Numbered from the stretch's first letter, positions 1 through 8,838 are shown. The stretch: DNA of 64,000 nt from Anaerofustis butyriciformans (GCF_036289385.1 NZ_JAYFFH010000001.1:310001-374000); one strand, 5' to 3'. Numbers and translations: made by a program. The notes: generated from the sequence alone by a model not told the origin.

Positions 1-1364
1 AAAACAAGTACACATTCATTGTAATTTTCTGGCCATTTTCCAGCTTTTACATCGTATTGATTAATATATAAATTTTCATCACTTGGCATTTGGAAAAATA
101 CGTTTGTACTCATCATGCTTGACATAAAAGAGTTGTTTGAAGTTCCGGAGCCTATACCAAGACTTGTAAATGTTATATCAGGATTAACCTGTCTTATTTC
201 ATCATCTTTTTGTAAATATATCTTAGGAGAAACATCGTATTTGTATTCTATATTTTTTGCATAGTTATCAATAGGACATTCATCGCTTTCTAAATATGTT
301 TTTAGTGATTTTAAATCGTTTGAGCCAATAGTTGAAAACATATTTGTAAGCTGTTTGTTTATTTTTATTTCTGAATCTTTTTGTTCGTTATTTGTATTTT
401 GTATATTAATCATTGAAGTTAAATCAAAACCCGAACTTTGTATTTGTAAAGGGTATTCAGATAATGTATCTTCTTCTATTGATTTAATATAAGAGTTTAC
501 GCCGTTTGATAGGGAAAGAATTAAGGCAATTCCTATTATTCCAATAGAACCTGCAAATGACGTAAGAATGGTTCTTCCTTTTTTTGTCTTTAAGTTGTTA
601 AAACTTAAAGAAAGAGAAGTTAAAAAAGACATTGCCGTTTTCCCGAATTTTTTATAAACAGATTCAACCTGGTTTTCTTCATTAATTTCAAAAGGGTCAG
701 AATCTGAACGTATTTTACCGTCTCTTAAATTTACAATACGTGTCGCATATCTTTCGGCAAGTTCCGGGTTATGGGTTACCATTACAACTAAACGGTCTTT
801 TGCAACTTCTTTTAATAAATCCATAACTTGTATACTTGTTTCACTGTCAAGGGCTCCCGTAGGTTCGTCCGCAAGAACAATATCAGGGTTATTTACAAGA
901 GCCCTTGCTATTGCTACTCTTTGCATCTGTCCGCCTGATAACTGATTTGGCTTTTTGTGCATTTGTTCTTTTAAACCTACTTGTTCAAGGGCTTTTATTG
1001 CTCTTTCTCTTCTTTCTGATTTGTCTATACCCGAAATAGTAAGAGCAAGTTCAACATTTGAAAGTATCGTTTGATGTGGTATTAGATTATAACTTTGAAA
1101 TACGAATCCTATTGTATGGTTACGATAAGAATCCCAATCCCTGTCTTTGTATTCTTTTGTTGATATTTCATTTATTATCAAATCTCCGCTGTCATATCTA
1201 TCAAGCCCTCCGATAATATTCAAAAGTGTCGTCTTACCGGAACCGCTTGGGCCTAAAATTGCAACGAATTCATTGTCTCTTAAATTCAAACTTACGTCAT
1301 CTAATGCTTTTTGAACTAAACTTCCGGTTTTATATTGTTTGCTTATATTTTTTATTTGAAGCAC
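1..1364 (-). CDS. ABC transporter, ATPase fused to FtsX-type permease (partial)
   Basis: Reads leftward from a GTG start (SD TTGGAGG seven bases upstream) and is cut by the window edge, so 454 residues are visible and the C-terminus is missing. Residues 1-220 form a LolD/MacB-class ATPase with Walker A GPSGSGKTT near residue 35, signature LSGGQ and Walker B VLADEPTGALD. A linker follows, then a first membrane segment rich in glycine and isoleucine and an extracytoplasmic region, as in single-chain ATPase-permease proteins of the FtsX/MacB superfamily. Such proteins export or extract peptides, antibiotics or lipids from the membrane. The substrate cannot be told. No other gene of this transporter is in the window. 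Confidence 0.88.
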   Translation of the reverse strand, partial: MLQIKNISKQYKTGSLVQKALDDVSLNLRDNEFVAILGPSGSGKTTLLNIIGGLDRYDSGDLIINEISTKEYKDRDWDSYRNHTIGFVFQSYNLIPHQTILSNVELALTISGIDKSERRERAIKALEQVGLKEQMHKKPNQLSGGQMQRVAIARALVNNPDIVLADEPTGALDSETSIQVMDLLKEVAKDRLVVMVTHNPELAERYATRIVNLRDGKIRSDSDPFEINEENQVESVYKKFGKTAMSFLTSLSLSFNNLKTKKGRTILTSFAGSIGIIGIALILSLSNGVNSYIKSIEEDTLSEYPLQIQSSGFDLTSMINIQNTNNEQKDSEIKINKQLTNMFSTIGSNDLKSLKTYLESDECPIDNYAKNIEYKYDVSPKIYLQKDDEIRQVNPDITFTSLGIGSGTSNNSFMSSMMSTNVFFQMPSDENLYINQYDVKAGKWPENYNECVLV

Positions 1365-1628
1365 AACTAAACCTCCAAAATTTTATAATATGCCGTAATT
1401 TCTTAATCTGTTTTAGCATTTGATATATGATGTAATTTTAACATATTTGAAAATAAGTTTATATAGTTTTAATTAAATATTAATTATCATTTTTTTAAAA
1501 AAAGATAGAAGTATTTTTTACTATAAATAAAGTTGTGTTTTAAATTAAATAATAATTAAGAATTAATTAATGTTCTATGTAATATTGTCGATTTATGATA
1601 CAATATTAAAATGTAAGGAGAATAATAT

Positions 1629-1808
1629 ATGGAAAAGATATGTCCAAAGTGTAAAAGCAAACATATTGAAGAAATGATATACGGTCTTATGTATTTTGAA
1701 GCTTGTGAAGCAATGGGGAAAGATGAAGGTTTTTACGGCGGATGTTTTGAAGATGAAAAAACAAGACCTGATTACATATGCCTTGACTGCGGACATAAAT
1801 GGAAATAA
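1629..1808 (+). CDS. Small zinc-ribbon protein, 59 aa
   Basis: A short frame starting with ATG behind a good SD (AAGGAG, seven bases upstream). It has two CxxC knuckles (Cys5/Cys8 near the N-terminus and Cys51/Cys54 near the C-terminus, the latter as CLDCGHKW), the pattern of a single zinc ribbon. The centre is acidic and contains a further two cysteines. An extended -10 (TGATACAAT, 1596-1604) lies just upstream. It ends 23 bases before the alarmone synthetase and may be cotranscribed with it. The function is unknown; a role in nucleic-acid or protein binding is only the usual guess for such ribbons. Confidence 0.7.
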   Translation: MEKICPKCKSKHIEEMIYGLMYFEACEAMGKDEGFYGGCFEDEKTRPDYICLDCGHKWK

Positions 1809-1831
1809 ATATCATATATTAAAAGATTACA

Positions 1832-2521
1832 ATGAATATGGAAAAAGACCTGAACAGGACGTTTATAAGCACTGTTAACGTTCCTGCAGATACAAAAAAT
1901 TATTTTATAGAACAAACAAAAGAATTTAAAGAAGCAATTATGATGTATGGATGTGCAATAAGAGAAGTTAAAACTAAACTTGAAGTTTTAAATGACGAAC
2001 TTGCACTTAAAAGAGCTAACAGCCCAATAGAATTTATTAAGTCAAGAATTAAAAAACCTGAAAGCATAGCCGCAAAACTAAAAAAAGAAGGATATGAAGT
2101 ATCCGTGGAATCAGCTATGGAACATCTAAATGATATTGCGGGAATAAGAATAGTTTGTTCTTTTATTGATGATATATATGCACTTGCAAAAATGATTGCA
2201 AAACAAGATGATATCACGGTTATAGCCGTAAAGGATTATATTAACAACCCTAAGGAAAACGGATATAGATCTTATCATATGATTGTCGAAATACCCGTGT
2301 TCTTTTCTGATAAAAAACAAAATTTAAGAGTTGAAATACAAATTAGAACAATAGCAATGGACTTTTGGGCAAGTTTGGAACATCAGCTTAAATACAAAAA
2401 AAATATAGAAGAAGAGGAAAAAATCATAAGTGAATTAAAAGAATGTGCAACCCTTATTTCTTATACAGATATAAAAATGCAGGAAATAAGAGATAAAATT
2501 CATTTGGAAAACGAAGCATAA
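1832..2521 (+). CDS. Small alarmone synthetase, RelQ/YjbM-type GTP pyrophosphokinase
   Basis: A 229-residue single-domain (p)ppGpp synthetase that transfers pyrophosphate from ATP to GDP or GTP in the stringent response. Visible motifs in order: RIKKPESI (72-79, ATP site), DIAGIR (101-106), NGYRSYH (143-149), EIQIRT (168-173) and FWASLEHQ (178-185). There is no HD hydrolase, TGS or ACT domain, and the length matches the RelQ family (about 210 aa), so it is not the bifunctional Rel. The start is uncertain: ATG codons at 1832 and 1838 both lack a strong SD, which suggests coupling to the upstream gene. A promoter for the thiamine operon follows directly. Confidence 0.88.
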   Translation: MNMEKDLNRTFISTVNVPADTKNYFIEQTKEFKEAIMMYGCAIREVKTKLEVLNDELALKRANSPIEFIKSRIKKPESIAAKLKKEGYEVSVESAMEHLNDIAGIRIVCSFIDDIYALAKMIAKQDDITVIAVKDYINNPKENGYRSYHMIVEIPVFFSDKKQNLRVEIQIRTIAMDFWASLEHQLKYKKNIEEEEKIISELKECATLISYTDIKMQEIRDKIHLENEA

Positions 2522-2529
2522 TGCTTTTA

Positions 2530-2558
2530 TTGACATATTTTTTATCTTGTGGTAGCAT
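2530..2558 (+). promoter_or_regulatory. Promoter of the thiamine salvage operon
   Basis: TTGACA at 2530-2535 and TAGCAT at 2553-2558 with a 17-bp spacer. The predicted start near 2565 puts the whole TPP aptamer in the leader. Seen directly; the assignment is inference. Confidence 0.65.
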
Positions 2559-2576
2559 AGTTTTATAAATAAAATA

Positions 2577-2657
2577 TACAGGGGAGCTTTTTGCTGAGAG
2601 GAATTTATTCGACCCTTAAACCTGATTTGGATAATGCCAACGTAGGAAGAAATAATA
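2577..2657 (+). promoter_or_regulatory. TPP riboswitch (thi box)
   Basis: The aptamer is recognised by its invariant blocks in order: GGGG, GCTGAGA, ACCCTT, ACCTGAT, TGGATAATGCCA and CGTAGGAA. It lies between the promoter and a terminator, directly ahead of thiM, so thiamine pyrophosphate should cause premature termination and switch off thiMED. The thi-box consensus is established knowledge; the termination mode is inferred from the adjacent hairpin. Confidence 0.95.
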
Positions 2658-2668
2658 AGTAAATTTTA

Positions 2669-2699
2669 ACGAGAATCCTAATTGGTTTCTCGTTTTTTT
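2669..2699 (+). terminator. Riboswitch-controlled intrinsic terminator
   Basis: ACGAGAA (2669-2675) pairs with TTCTCGT (2687-2693), extended by CC/GG inside, and a run of seven T follows. It sits between the TPP aptamer and the thiM SD, as expected of a transcriptional OFF switch. Confidence 0.85.
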
Positions 2700-2716
2700 A
2701 TATTAGGAGGAATGAA

Positions 2717-3541
2717 ATGTTAAAAGAAATTTTGGAAAACGTAAAAAACAATACACCACTTGTACATAACATTACAAACTACGTAACTGTAAATGACTGT
2801 GCAAATATACTGCTTGCCTGTGGAGGTTCTCCGATAATGGCGGATGATGAAGGAGAAGTAGAAGAAATAACAAGTATTTGCAGCGGTTTAAATATAAACA
2901 TAGGAACTTTAAATAAAAATACAATTCCTTCAATGTTACTTGCAGGGAAAAAAGCAAATGAACTTTCTCATCCTATTATTCTTGACCCTGTAGGAGCAGG
3001 TGCTTCAACTCTTAGAACAAATACAGCAAAGGAACTTTTGAATAACGTTAAATTTTCTGTAATAAAAGGTAATATTTCCGAAATTAAAACTCTTATGGCA
3101 GGAAGCGGTTCAACAAAAGGAGTTGATGCCGATATAGCTGATAAAGTAACTGAAGAAAACATTGATGATGTAATAAAATCTTTAAAAGAATTTTCAAAAC
3201 AAACAGGTGCTGTAATAATAGTTACGGGAGAAATTGATATTGTAACTAATGATAAAGATGCTTATATAATAAAAAACGGACATGCTGTAATGTCTTCAAT
3301 AACAGGAACAGGCTGTATGCTTTCAGCTATGACTTGTGCTTATATATGTGCAAATACTGACAATATGTTAAAAGCCTGCCTTGCAAGCGTATGTTTAATG
3401 GGATATGCAGGCGAAAAAGCATATGAAAAAATGGTTGAAACAAAAGCCGGTAACTCATCATTTAGAAATTATTTAATTGATGCTATTTACAATATGTCAG
3501 GTGAAGAACTTGATAAGGGGGCAAAATATGAACACAGATAA
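2717..3541 (+). CDS. thiM: Hydroxyethylthiazole kinase
   Basis: A 274-residue ribokinase-like kinase that phosphorylates 4-methyl-5-(2-hydroxyethyl)thiazole with ATP, salvaging the thiazole half of thiamine. The N-terminus reads TPLVHNITNYVTVNDCAN, the family hallmark. DPVGAGAS and the C-terminal TGTGCMLSA carry the substrate pocket and the catalytic cysteine. Length is typical. The start has an SD TAGGAGG. It is the first gene of the TPP-riboswitch operon and its end overlaps the thiE start by 14 bases, implying coupled translation. Confidence 0.96.
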   Translation: MLKEILENVKNNTPLVHNITNYVTVNDCANILLACGGSPIMADDEGEVEEITSICSGLNINIGTLNKNTIPSMLLAGKKANELSHPIILDPVGAGASTLRTNTAKELLNNVKFSVIKGNISEIKTLMAGSGSTKGVDADIADKVTEENIDDVIKSLKEFSKQTGAVIIVTGEIDIVTNDKDAYIIKNGHAVMSSITGTGCMLSAMTCAYICANTDNMLKACLASVCLMGYAGEKAYEKMVETKAGNSSFRNYLIDAIYNMSGEELDKGAKYEHR

Positions 3542-4172
3542 AAAAGATATGCTTTTATATGCCGTAACGGACAGAATGTGGAGCAAAGAAAAAGGATTAA
3601 AGGGGCAAATCAAAGAAGCTTTAGAGGGAGGAATAACTTTTTTACAGCTTAGAGAAAAAGAATTAAGTTATGAAGAATTCTTAAAAGAAGCATTAGAAAT
3701 AAAAGATATGGTAAAAGAGTATAATATTCCTTTTGTAATCAATGATAACGTAGATGTTGCAATAAAATGTGATGCAGACGGAGTACATGTAGGTCAAAGC
3801 GACATGAAAGCTACGGACGTTAGAAGTAAAATAGGAAAAGATAAAATCCTAGGCGTTTCTGCTCATACTCTCGAAGAGGCTATAGAAGCAGAAAAAATGG
3901 GAGCTGACTATCTTGGAGTTGGAGCGGTATTTTCAACTTCAACAAAGTTAGATGCCGATGATGTATCTTTTGAAACACTAAAAGAAATATGCGACAGTGT
4001 AAATATTCCCGTTGTTGCAATAGGGGGAATAAGTAAAGATAATATTTTAAAATTAAAAGGAAGTCATGTTGACGGAGTTGCAGTTGTATCTGCAATCTTT
4101 GCAAGCAAAAATATAACTGAAGATACAAAAGAACTTTTAAATTTATCTAAGGAAATGGTAAAAGGAGAATAA
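3528..4172 (+). CDS. thiE: Thiamine-phosphate synthase
   Basis: A 214-residue TIM-barrel enzyme that joins hydroxymethylpyrimidine diphosphate to thiazole phosphate, giving thiamine phosphate. Visible motifs are LQLREK, VINDNVDVA with DGVHVGQSD, GADYLGVGAVFST and VAIGGI near the C-terminus, all in family order. I place the start at the ATG at 3528 behind the SD GGGGG inside the thiM end; an in-frame ATG at 3477 would add 17 unrelated residues. One base separates its stop from thiD. Confidence 0.95.
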   Translation: MNTDKKDMLLYAVTDRMWSKEKGLKGQIKEALEGGITFLQLREKELSYEEFLKEALEIKDMVKEYNIPFVINDNVDVAIKCDADGVHVGQSDMKATDVRSKIGKDKILGVSAHTLEEAIEAEKMGADYLGVGAVFSTSTKLDADDVSFETLKEICDSVNIPVVAIGGISKDNILKLKGSHVDGVAVVSAIFASKNITEDTKELLNLSKEMVKGE

Positions 4173-4173
4173 T

Positions 4174-4953
4174 ATGAAAAAGGTTTTAACAATCGCGGGT
4201 TCTGATTCAAGTGGAGGAGCCGGAATACAAGCCGATATAAAAACAATAACAGCTCATAAACTTTATGCGATGAGTGCAATAACGGCTCTAACAGCACAAA
4301 ACACAACAGGAGTTTACGGTGTTTTAGATGCAGATGCAGACTTTGTAAAAAATCAAATTGATTGCATTTTTACTGATATACGACCTGACAGTTTGAAAAT
4401 TGGTATGGTTTCAAACAGCGATATAATCAATGCCATAGCAGATAAACTAATTGAATATAAAGCAGAAAATATTGTTGTTGATCCTGTAATGGTTGCAACA
4501 AGCGGAAGTAAGCTTATAAGTGATGAAGCAAAAGATACTTTAATAAACAGACTTCTTCCACTTGGAACAATAATCACTCCTAATATTCCTGAAGCTGAAG
4601 TTTTATCGGGAAGAAAAATAAAAAGCGATGAAGATATGATTAATGCCGCAAAAGAAATCTCTAAAAATATTGACAGTGCAATTCTTATAAAAGGCGGTCA
4701 TTATGATAAAAACGCAAATGATCTTTTATATGATAATGGAGAAATTTTCTGGTTTAAGGGGGATAGAGTAGATACTAATAATACTCACGGAACAGGATGT
4801 ACTCTTTCTTCTGCAATTGCTTGTAATCTTGCAATGGGCTATTCTAAAGAAGAAAGCATTAAAAATGCAAAGGATTATATAACAGGAGCCCTAAAGGCAG
4901 GGTTAGATCTTGGAAGGGGAAGTGGACCTTTAAATCATATGTATAATTTATAA
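4174..4953 (+). CDS. thiD: Hydroxymethylpyrimidine (phosphate) kinase
   Basis: A 259-residue ribokinase-fold enzyme that phosphorylates HMP and HMP-P to HMP diphosphate, the pyrimidine substrate of ThiE. The N-terminal GSDSSGGAGIQADIKT and the C-terminal NTHGTGCTLSSAIA (anion hole and catalytic Cys) are diagnostic, and VVDPVMVATSG lies between them. Together thiM, thiE and thiD form a salvage set. No thiC, thiG, thiF, thiH or thiS is nearby, so this operon suggests that both halves of thiamine are scavenged, although synthesis genes could lie outside the window. Confidence 0.96.
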   Translation: MKKVLTIAGSDSSGGAGIQADIKTITAHKLYAMSAITALTAQNTTGVYGVLDADADFVKNQIDCIFTDIRPDSLKIGMVSNSDIINAIADKLIEYKAENIVVDPVMVATSGSKLISDEAKDTLINRLLPLGTIITPNIPEAEVLSGRKIKSDEDMINAAKEISKNIDSAILIKGGHYDKNANDLLYDNGEIFWFKGDRVDTNNTHGTGCTLSSAIACNLAMGYSKEESIKNAKDYITGALKAGLDLGRGSGPLNHMYNL

Positions 4954-4959
4954 AATATA

Positions 4960-4993
4960 AACCTGTAAATATTTATATTTGCAGGTTTTTTAT
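4960..4993 (+). terminator. Terminator after thiD
   Basis: AACCTGTAAAT (4960-4970) pairs with ATTTGCAGGTT (4977-4987) with one mismatch, followed by a T run. Confidence 0.85.
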
Positions 4994-5123
4994 TATTTTA
5001 AGCATATAATTTATGTGGAGGAAATAACGTAAATTAAAATAATTCTAAAAAACTTGTTTGCATATGTTAACAAAAAGCAATTTATATGATAGAATGGATT
5101 AAATAAAAGAAGGGAGATGGAAT

Positions 5124-5618
5124 ATGAATAAAAAAGTCTTAAGAATAATAGTACCGATTTTAATTGTTTTAGTAATCGGTGGAATATATATATTTAAAAA
5201 TATTGAAGAAAGCAAAAAGGTAGATGATAACATAAATATAACAAGTCTTAATATGGATGAACTTAAAAAACAAAATCTTCCAATCGTTCTAAATTTTTCA
5301 AGTTCAACCTGTCCTCCATGCAGAGAAATGGAACCTACAATACATAATCTTGCAAAAGAGTATCAAGGAAAAATTATCATTAAAACAATTAATTTAGATG
5401 CTGATGTCAGCGGTATAGAAGATTTTCCAATAAGAGTTACTCCGACTATTTTCTTTTTTGATAAAAACGGAAAACCTTATTCACCAACACAAACTCCAAC
5501 AGTAGAGCTTGTAAAGTATACATCTAAAGATACTAATGAACATTTATTTACCGCAAGAGAGGGAATATTAAGCGAAGAAGAGTTCAGATCAATATTTAAA
5601 GATTTGGGAGTAGAATAA
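5124..5618 (+). CDS. Membrane-anchored thioredoxin-like protein (CPPC)
   Basis: A 164-residue protein with an N-terminal signal anchor (residues 5-24), a short linker and a thioredoxin fold. The active site is CPPC at residues 63-66 and the cis-proline is Pro107 (VTP). The anchor puts the redox site outside the membrane. The next gene, one base away, is a CcdA-type membrane thiol transporter, which usually feeds electrons to such a protein. Probable roles are reducing exported thiol proteins or supporting spore or cell-wall redox proteins (ResA/StoA-like); the target is not shown. The start has the SD GGGAG. Confidence 0.88.
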   Translation: MNKKVLRIIVPILIVLVIGGIYIFKNIEESKKVDDNINITSLNMDELKKQNLPIVLNFSSSTCPPCREMEPTIHNLAKEYQGKIIIKTINLDADVSGIEDFPIRVTPTIFFFDKNGKPYSPTQTPTVELVKYTSKDTNEHLFTAREGILSEEEFRSIFKDLGVE

Positions 5619-5619
5619 T

Positions 5620-6309
5620 ATGAATCAACTAATAGAAAGTTTATCAAACATAATAGCTTCAAGCTCTGTTTTTGCTCCATTATTTGCTTTTTTAGCTGGG
5701 ATACTTGTTTCCTTTACACCATGTTCTTTATCCTCAATACCATTGATAGTAGGTTATGTAGGGTTAAACAGCAAAAAAGAAACGAAAAATCTATTTTTAT
5801 TAAGTGTAGTATTTGCTCTTGGAACAGCACTTACATTTACGCTTTTTGGCGTAGTTTCAGCACTGATAGGCAACATACTTTCTCTTTCAGGTAAATGGTT
5901 TTATATATTCCTTGGAATAATAATGGTTTTAATGGCTCTTCAAACATTAGAACTTTATAATTTTATACCCTCAACAAACTTGGTTGCAAAAAACGGTAAA
6001 ACGGGATATATAGGAGCATTTATATGCGGTATACTTGCAGGTGTTTTTTCTTCTCCCTGCTCAACTCCCGCTTTGGTTGTTATTTTAAGTTTTGTTGCAT
6101 CAAAGGGAAGTTTATTAATGGGAATAATAATGTTATTTTGTTATTCTGTGGGACACGGTATATTAACAGTTCTTGTAGGTACCGGCATTGGATTTACAAA
6201 AAATTTGAACAAAAGCGAAAAATATGCAAAAGTACAGTTTGTAGTAAAAATCCTACTTTCAATTTTAATGCTTCTTATAGCTTTCTATATGTTTTATTTA
6301 GGCTTTTAA
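5620..6309 (+). CDS. CcdA/DsbD-type transmembrane thiol-disulfide transporter
   Basis: A 229-residue protein with six predicted membrane segments. The two conserved cysteines of the CcdA/DsbD core are present as TPCSL (Cys35, first helix) and SPCST (Cys147, fourth helix), each next to a proline. Family members pass electrons from cytoplasmic thioredoxin across the membrane. The partner is almost certainly the thioredoxin-like protein encoded directly upstream. No cytochrome c maturation genes are in the window, so a cytochrome role is not implied. A terminator hairpin overlaps its stop codon. Confidence 0.9.
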   Translation: MNQLIESLSNIIASSSVFAPLFAFLAGILVSFTPCSLSSIPLIVGYVGLNSKKETKNLFLLSVVFALGTALTFTLFGVVSALIGNILSLSGKWFYIFLGIIMVLMALQTLELYNFIPSTNLVAKNGKTGYIGAFICGILAGVFSSPCSTPALVVILSFVASKGSLLMGIIMLFCYSVGHGILTVLVGTGIGFTKNLNKSEKYAKVQFVVKILLSILMLLIAFYMFYLGF

Positions 6310-6332
6310 AGACACGTTATGTGTCTTTTTTA
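6308..6332 (+). terminator. Terminator after the ccdA-type gene
   Basis: AAAGACAC (6308-6315) pairs with GTGTCTTT (6321-6328) and a T run follows. The stem begins inside the stop codon. The following 200 bases up to 6537 are AT-rich and hold no gene I can support; AGAAAGGCA occurs twice (near 6405 and 6527), the second copy serving as the SD of the next gene. Confidence 0.85.
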
Positions 6333-6537
6333 TTTAAAATATTTGTAAAATTAAAGTAAATACTTTATGCTTTTTAACAATAATTAAGTTAAATTTTATA
6401 TAATAGAAAGGCAAATTATATAAGATTAAAGACAGCAAAAAAATATTAAAAGTTTTGTTTTGGAATGTAAAAAACTTTAAAAATTTTCATATTTAATATA
6501 TAATTAATTTTCAAAATACATTTTAGAAAGGCATAAT

Positions 6538-6909
6538 ATGAAATATTTTTATCAATTTTTAATTATTTGTTTGATAACTTTTGTAAGTGAGCTGTTAAAT
6601 TATATAATACCGCTTCCGATTCCAAGCAGTATATACGGTCTTGTAATAATGCTGATACTTCTAAAATCAAATATACTTAAATTAAGTTATATAAAAGACG
6701 TTGGCAGTTTTTTACTGGATACAATGCCTATAATGTTCGTTCCTATAGGAGTAGAAATAGTTACGTTATTTGCGGTTTTAAAGGAATTTTTGTTTCCTAT
6801 GACAATAATCGTTTTTGTAACTACAATTATTGTTATGGTTGTAACGGCGCATGTTTCACAATTTGTAATAAATAAAGATAAGGAGAATGTGAATAATGGA
6901 AATAATTAA
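6538..6909 (+). CDS. lrgA: LrgA/CidA-family holin-like membrane protein
   Basis: A 123-residue protein with four predicted membrane helices. The conserved block LPIPSSIYGLVIMLILL and the following MPIMFVPIGVEIV are typical of the CidA/LrgA family. Its 3' end overlaps an LrgB-type gene by 14 bases, the usual pair. The pair was described as a holin/antiholin-like regulator of murein hydrolases, and later work in several Firmicutes links it to pyruvate transport. Which role applies here is not visible. No LytSR two-component genes are adjacent. Confidence 0.9.
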   Translation: MKYFYQFLIICLITFVSELLNYIIPLPIPSSIYGLVIMLILLKSNILKLSYIKDVGSFLLDTMPIMFVPIGVEIVTLFAVLKEFLFPMTIIVFVTTIIVMVVTAHVSQFVINKDKENVNNGNN

Positions 6910-7585
6910 AAATTCTCTTTATTTTGCAGTTTTGATAACAATACTTGGGTATTTTATAGGGGATATAATAAGAAAAAAAACAAAGTTAAATGTTTTTAAT
7001 CCTATACTTATTGGCATTATTTTTGTAAGTATTATATTAAGTGTTTTTAAAATTGACTATGATGTTTATTATGAGGGCGCAAAATATATAAGCTACTTCC
7101 TAACCCCTGCGACAATATGTCTTGCAATACCTTTATACGAAGAATTTGAAACACTTAAACACAATTTTAAAGCAATTATAATAGGGATAACTGCAGGAGT
7201 ACTCTCAAGTCTTGGAAGTATTTTATTGTTTTCATACTTGTTTGCTTTGACTCATGAGCAATATGTTACTCTTCTTCCAAAGTCAATTACTACGGCAATA
7301 GGAATGACTGTAAGTGAACAATTCGGAGGAATTGCTTCAATAACGGTTGCCGTAATAATAATAACCGGAATACTTGGGAATTTAATGGGAGAATATATCT
7401 TAAAAATATTTAAGATTAAGCACCCTATATCTAAAGGGCTTGCTATAGGAACAGCTGCTCATGCGGTAGGAACAGCCAAGGCTCTTGAAATGGGAGAAGT
7501 TGAAGGTGCTATGAGCGGACTTTCCGTAGCCGTATCGGGACTTATAACTGTGGTTCTTGCGGGAGCATTCGTAAATTTTTTATAA
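6896..7585 (+). CDS. lrgB: LrgB-family membrane protein
   Basis: A 229-residue integral membrane protein with the family signature PKSITTAIGMTVSEQFGG and the C-terminal block GTAAHAVGTAKALEMGE, both strongly conserved in LrgB/CidB/YohK. It is the usual partner of LrgA, here translationally coupled to it. The SD is AAGGAG inside the lrgA end. The job is the same open question as for lrgA: autolysis control or small carboxylate transport. Confidence 0.93.
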   Translation: MEIIKNSLYFAVLITILGYFIGDIIRKKTKLNVFNPILIGIIFVSIILSVFKIDYDVYYEGAKYISYFLTPATICLAIPLYEEFETLKHNFKAIIIGITAGVLSSLGSILLFSYLFALTHEQYVTLLPKSITTAIGMTVSEQFGGIASITVAVIIITGILGNLMGEYILKIFKIKHPISKGLAIGTAAHAVGTAKALEMGEVEGAMSGLSVAVSGLITVVLAGAFVNFL

Positions 7586-7598
7586 AAGAGGTTTAACA

Positions 7599-8339
7599 TT
7601 GAAAGTAATAATTTCACCTGCAAAGAAAATGAAAATAGCATATGATGAAAAAAAGGAAATTACAACTCCTGTATTTTTTAATAAGGCAAAACAGCTTGCA
7701 AAAATAATAAAGAAGTTTTCGCCTATGGAAATAGAAAGTATTATGAAAGTAAATCCAAAAATAGCAATGGAAACTTTTGTTTACTATAATGATTTCTTTG
7801 ATTTTAAGCATGAAATACCTGCAATATTATCTTATAACGGTCTTCAATATACACATATAAAAGCAGAAGAATTTAAGGAAGAAGATTATGAGTTTGTAAA
7901 CTCTACCATTAGGGTAATAAGCGGTTTATACGGCATATTAAAACCTTATGACGGTATTTGTCCCTATAGACTTGAAATGCAGTGTAAACTTGATATAGAC
8001 GGTAAAAATTTATATAAATTCTGGGCAGACAGTATTTATAAGGAATTATATAAGGATAATGAAGAAGTAATCAATCTTGCCTCAAAGGAATATTCAAAAG
8101 TAATTACATCGTATTTAAAATATGAAGATAAATTTATCACAGTTGATTTTAAGAGTTTTCATAAAGGGAAAATTAGGACTATTGCAACTGAAGCTAAAAT
8201 GCTAAGAGGGGAAATGGTAAGGTATATAGTTGATAAAAAGATAAATAATAGTGATAAATTAAAAGAATTTTGCTATAATGGATATGGTTTCAGTGAAGAA
8301 TATTCAAATGAAAATAATTTTGTTTTCTTCAAAATTTAA
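7599..8339 (+). CDS. yaaA: YaaA-family peroxide stress protein
   Basis: A 246-residue member of the YaaA/DUF328 family. The N-terminal MKVIISPAKKMK is diagnostic, and YNGLQYTHI, RVISGLYGILKP, YRLEMQ and KFWADSI follow in order, then FKSFHKGKIRTIATEAKMLRGEM. Family members limit free iron and DNA damage under hydrogen peroxide stress. The start is a TTG codon at 7599 behind the SD AGAGG; no ATG fits the conserved N-terminus. It is followed 12 bases on by a peroxiredoxin gene, a sensible peroxide-defence pair. Confidence 0.93.
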   Translation: MKVIISPAKKMKIAYDEKKEITTPVFFNKAKQLAKIIKKFSPMEIESIMKVNPKIAMETFVYYNDFFDFKHEIPAILSYNGLQYTHIKAEEFKEEDYEFVNSTIRVISGLYGILKPYDGICPYRLEMQCKLDIDGKNLYKFWADSIYKELYKDNEEVINLASKEYSKVITSYLKYEDKFITVDFKSFHKGKIRTIATEAKMLRGEMVRYIVDKKINNSDKLKEFCYNGYGFSEEYSNENNFVFFKI

Positions 8340-8351
8340 GGAGGGAATATT

Positions 8352-8813
8352 ATGTTAGAACAAGGTATAAAAGCACCTGATTTTACACTTAACGATAAAG
8401 ACGGAAAAGAAGTAAGTTTATCTGATTTTTTAGGAAAGAAAGTGGTTCTTTATTTCTATCCAAGGGATAATACTCCTGGATGTACAAAACAAGCCTGTGG
8501 ATTTAGAGACAACTACGATAAATACAAAGATAACGACATTGTTGTAATCGGAATAAGCAAAGACAGTGAAAAGTCTCATTCTAATTTTATAAATAAACAT
8601 GATTTACCTTTTATTCTTCTTTCAGACCCTGAACTTAAAGCAATTCAGTCTTATGATGTGTGGAAAGAAAAGAATATGTACGGTAAAAAAAGCATGGGTG
8701 TAGTAAGAACTACTTATATTATCGATGAACAAGGAAATATAGAAAAAGTTTATGGTAAAGTTAAAGCTGCAACAAATGCTGAAGATGTTCTTATGGATCT
8801 TGGCATAATGTAA
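8352..8813 (+). CDS. bcp: Thioredoxin-dependent thiol peroxidase (Bcp/PrxQ type)
   Basis: A 153-residue peroxiredoxin that reduces hydrogen peroxide and organic peroxides using thioredoxin. The active site reads YFYPRDNTPGCTKQACGFRD, with peroxidatic Cys44 and resolving Cys49 five residues apart, the atypical two-Cys PrxQ arrangement. The length is standard. The start has the SD AAGGAGGG. It probably shares a transcript with yaaA. A terminator follows directly. Confidence 0.96.
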   Translation: MLEQGIKAPDFTLNDKDGKEVSLSDFLGKKVVLYFYPRDNTPGCTKQACGFRDNYDKYKDNDIVVIGISKDSEKSHSNFINKHDLPFILLSDPELKAIQSYDVWKEKNMYGKKSMGVVRTTYIIDEQGNIEKVYGKVKAATNAEDVLMDLGIM

Positions 8814-8838
8814 AAAAGGACTGTTAGGTCCTTTTTTT
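8812..8838. terminator. Bidirectional terminator between bcp and the MerR gene
   Basis: AAAAAAGGAC (8812-8821) pairs with GTCCTTTTTTT (8828-8838). A on one side and T on the other let it act on both converging transcripts; its edge touches the stop of the minus-strand gene. Confidence 0.85.
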
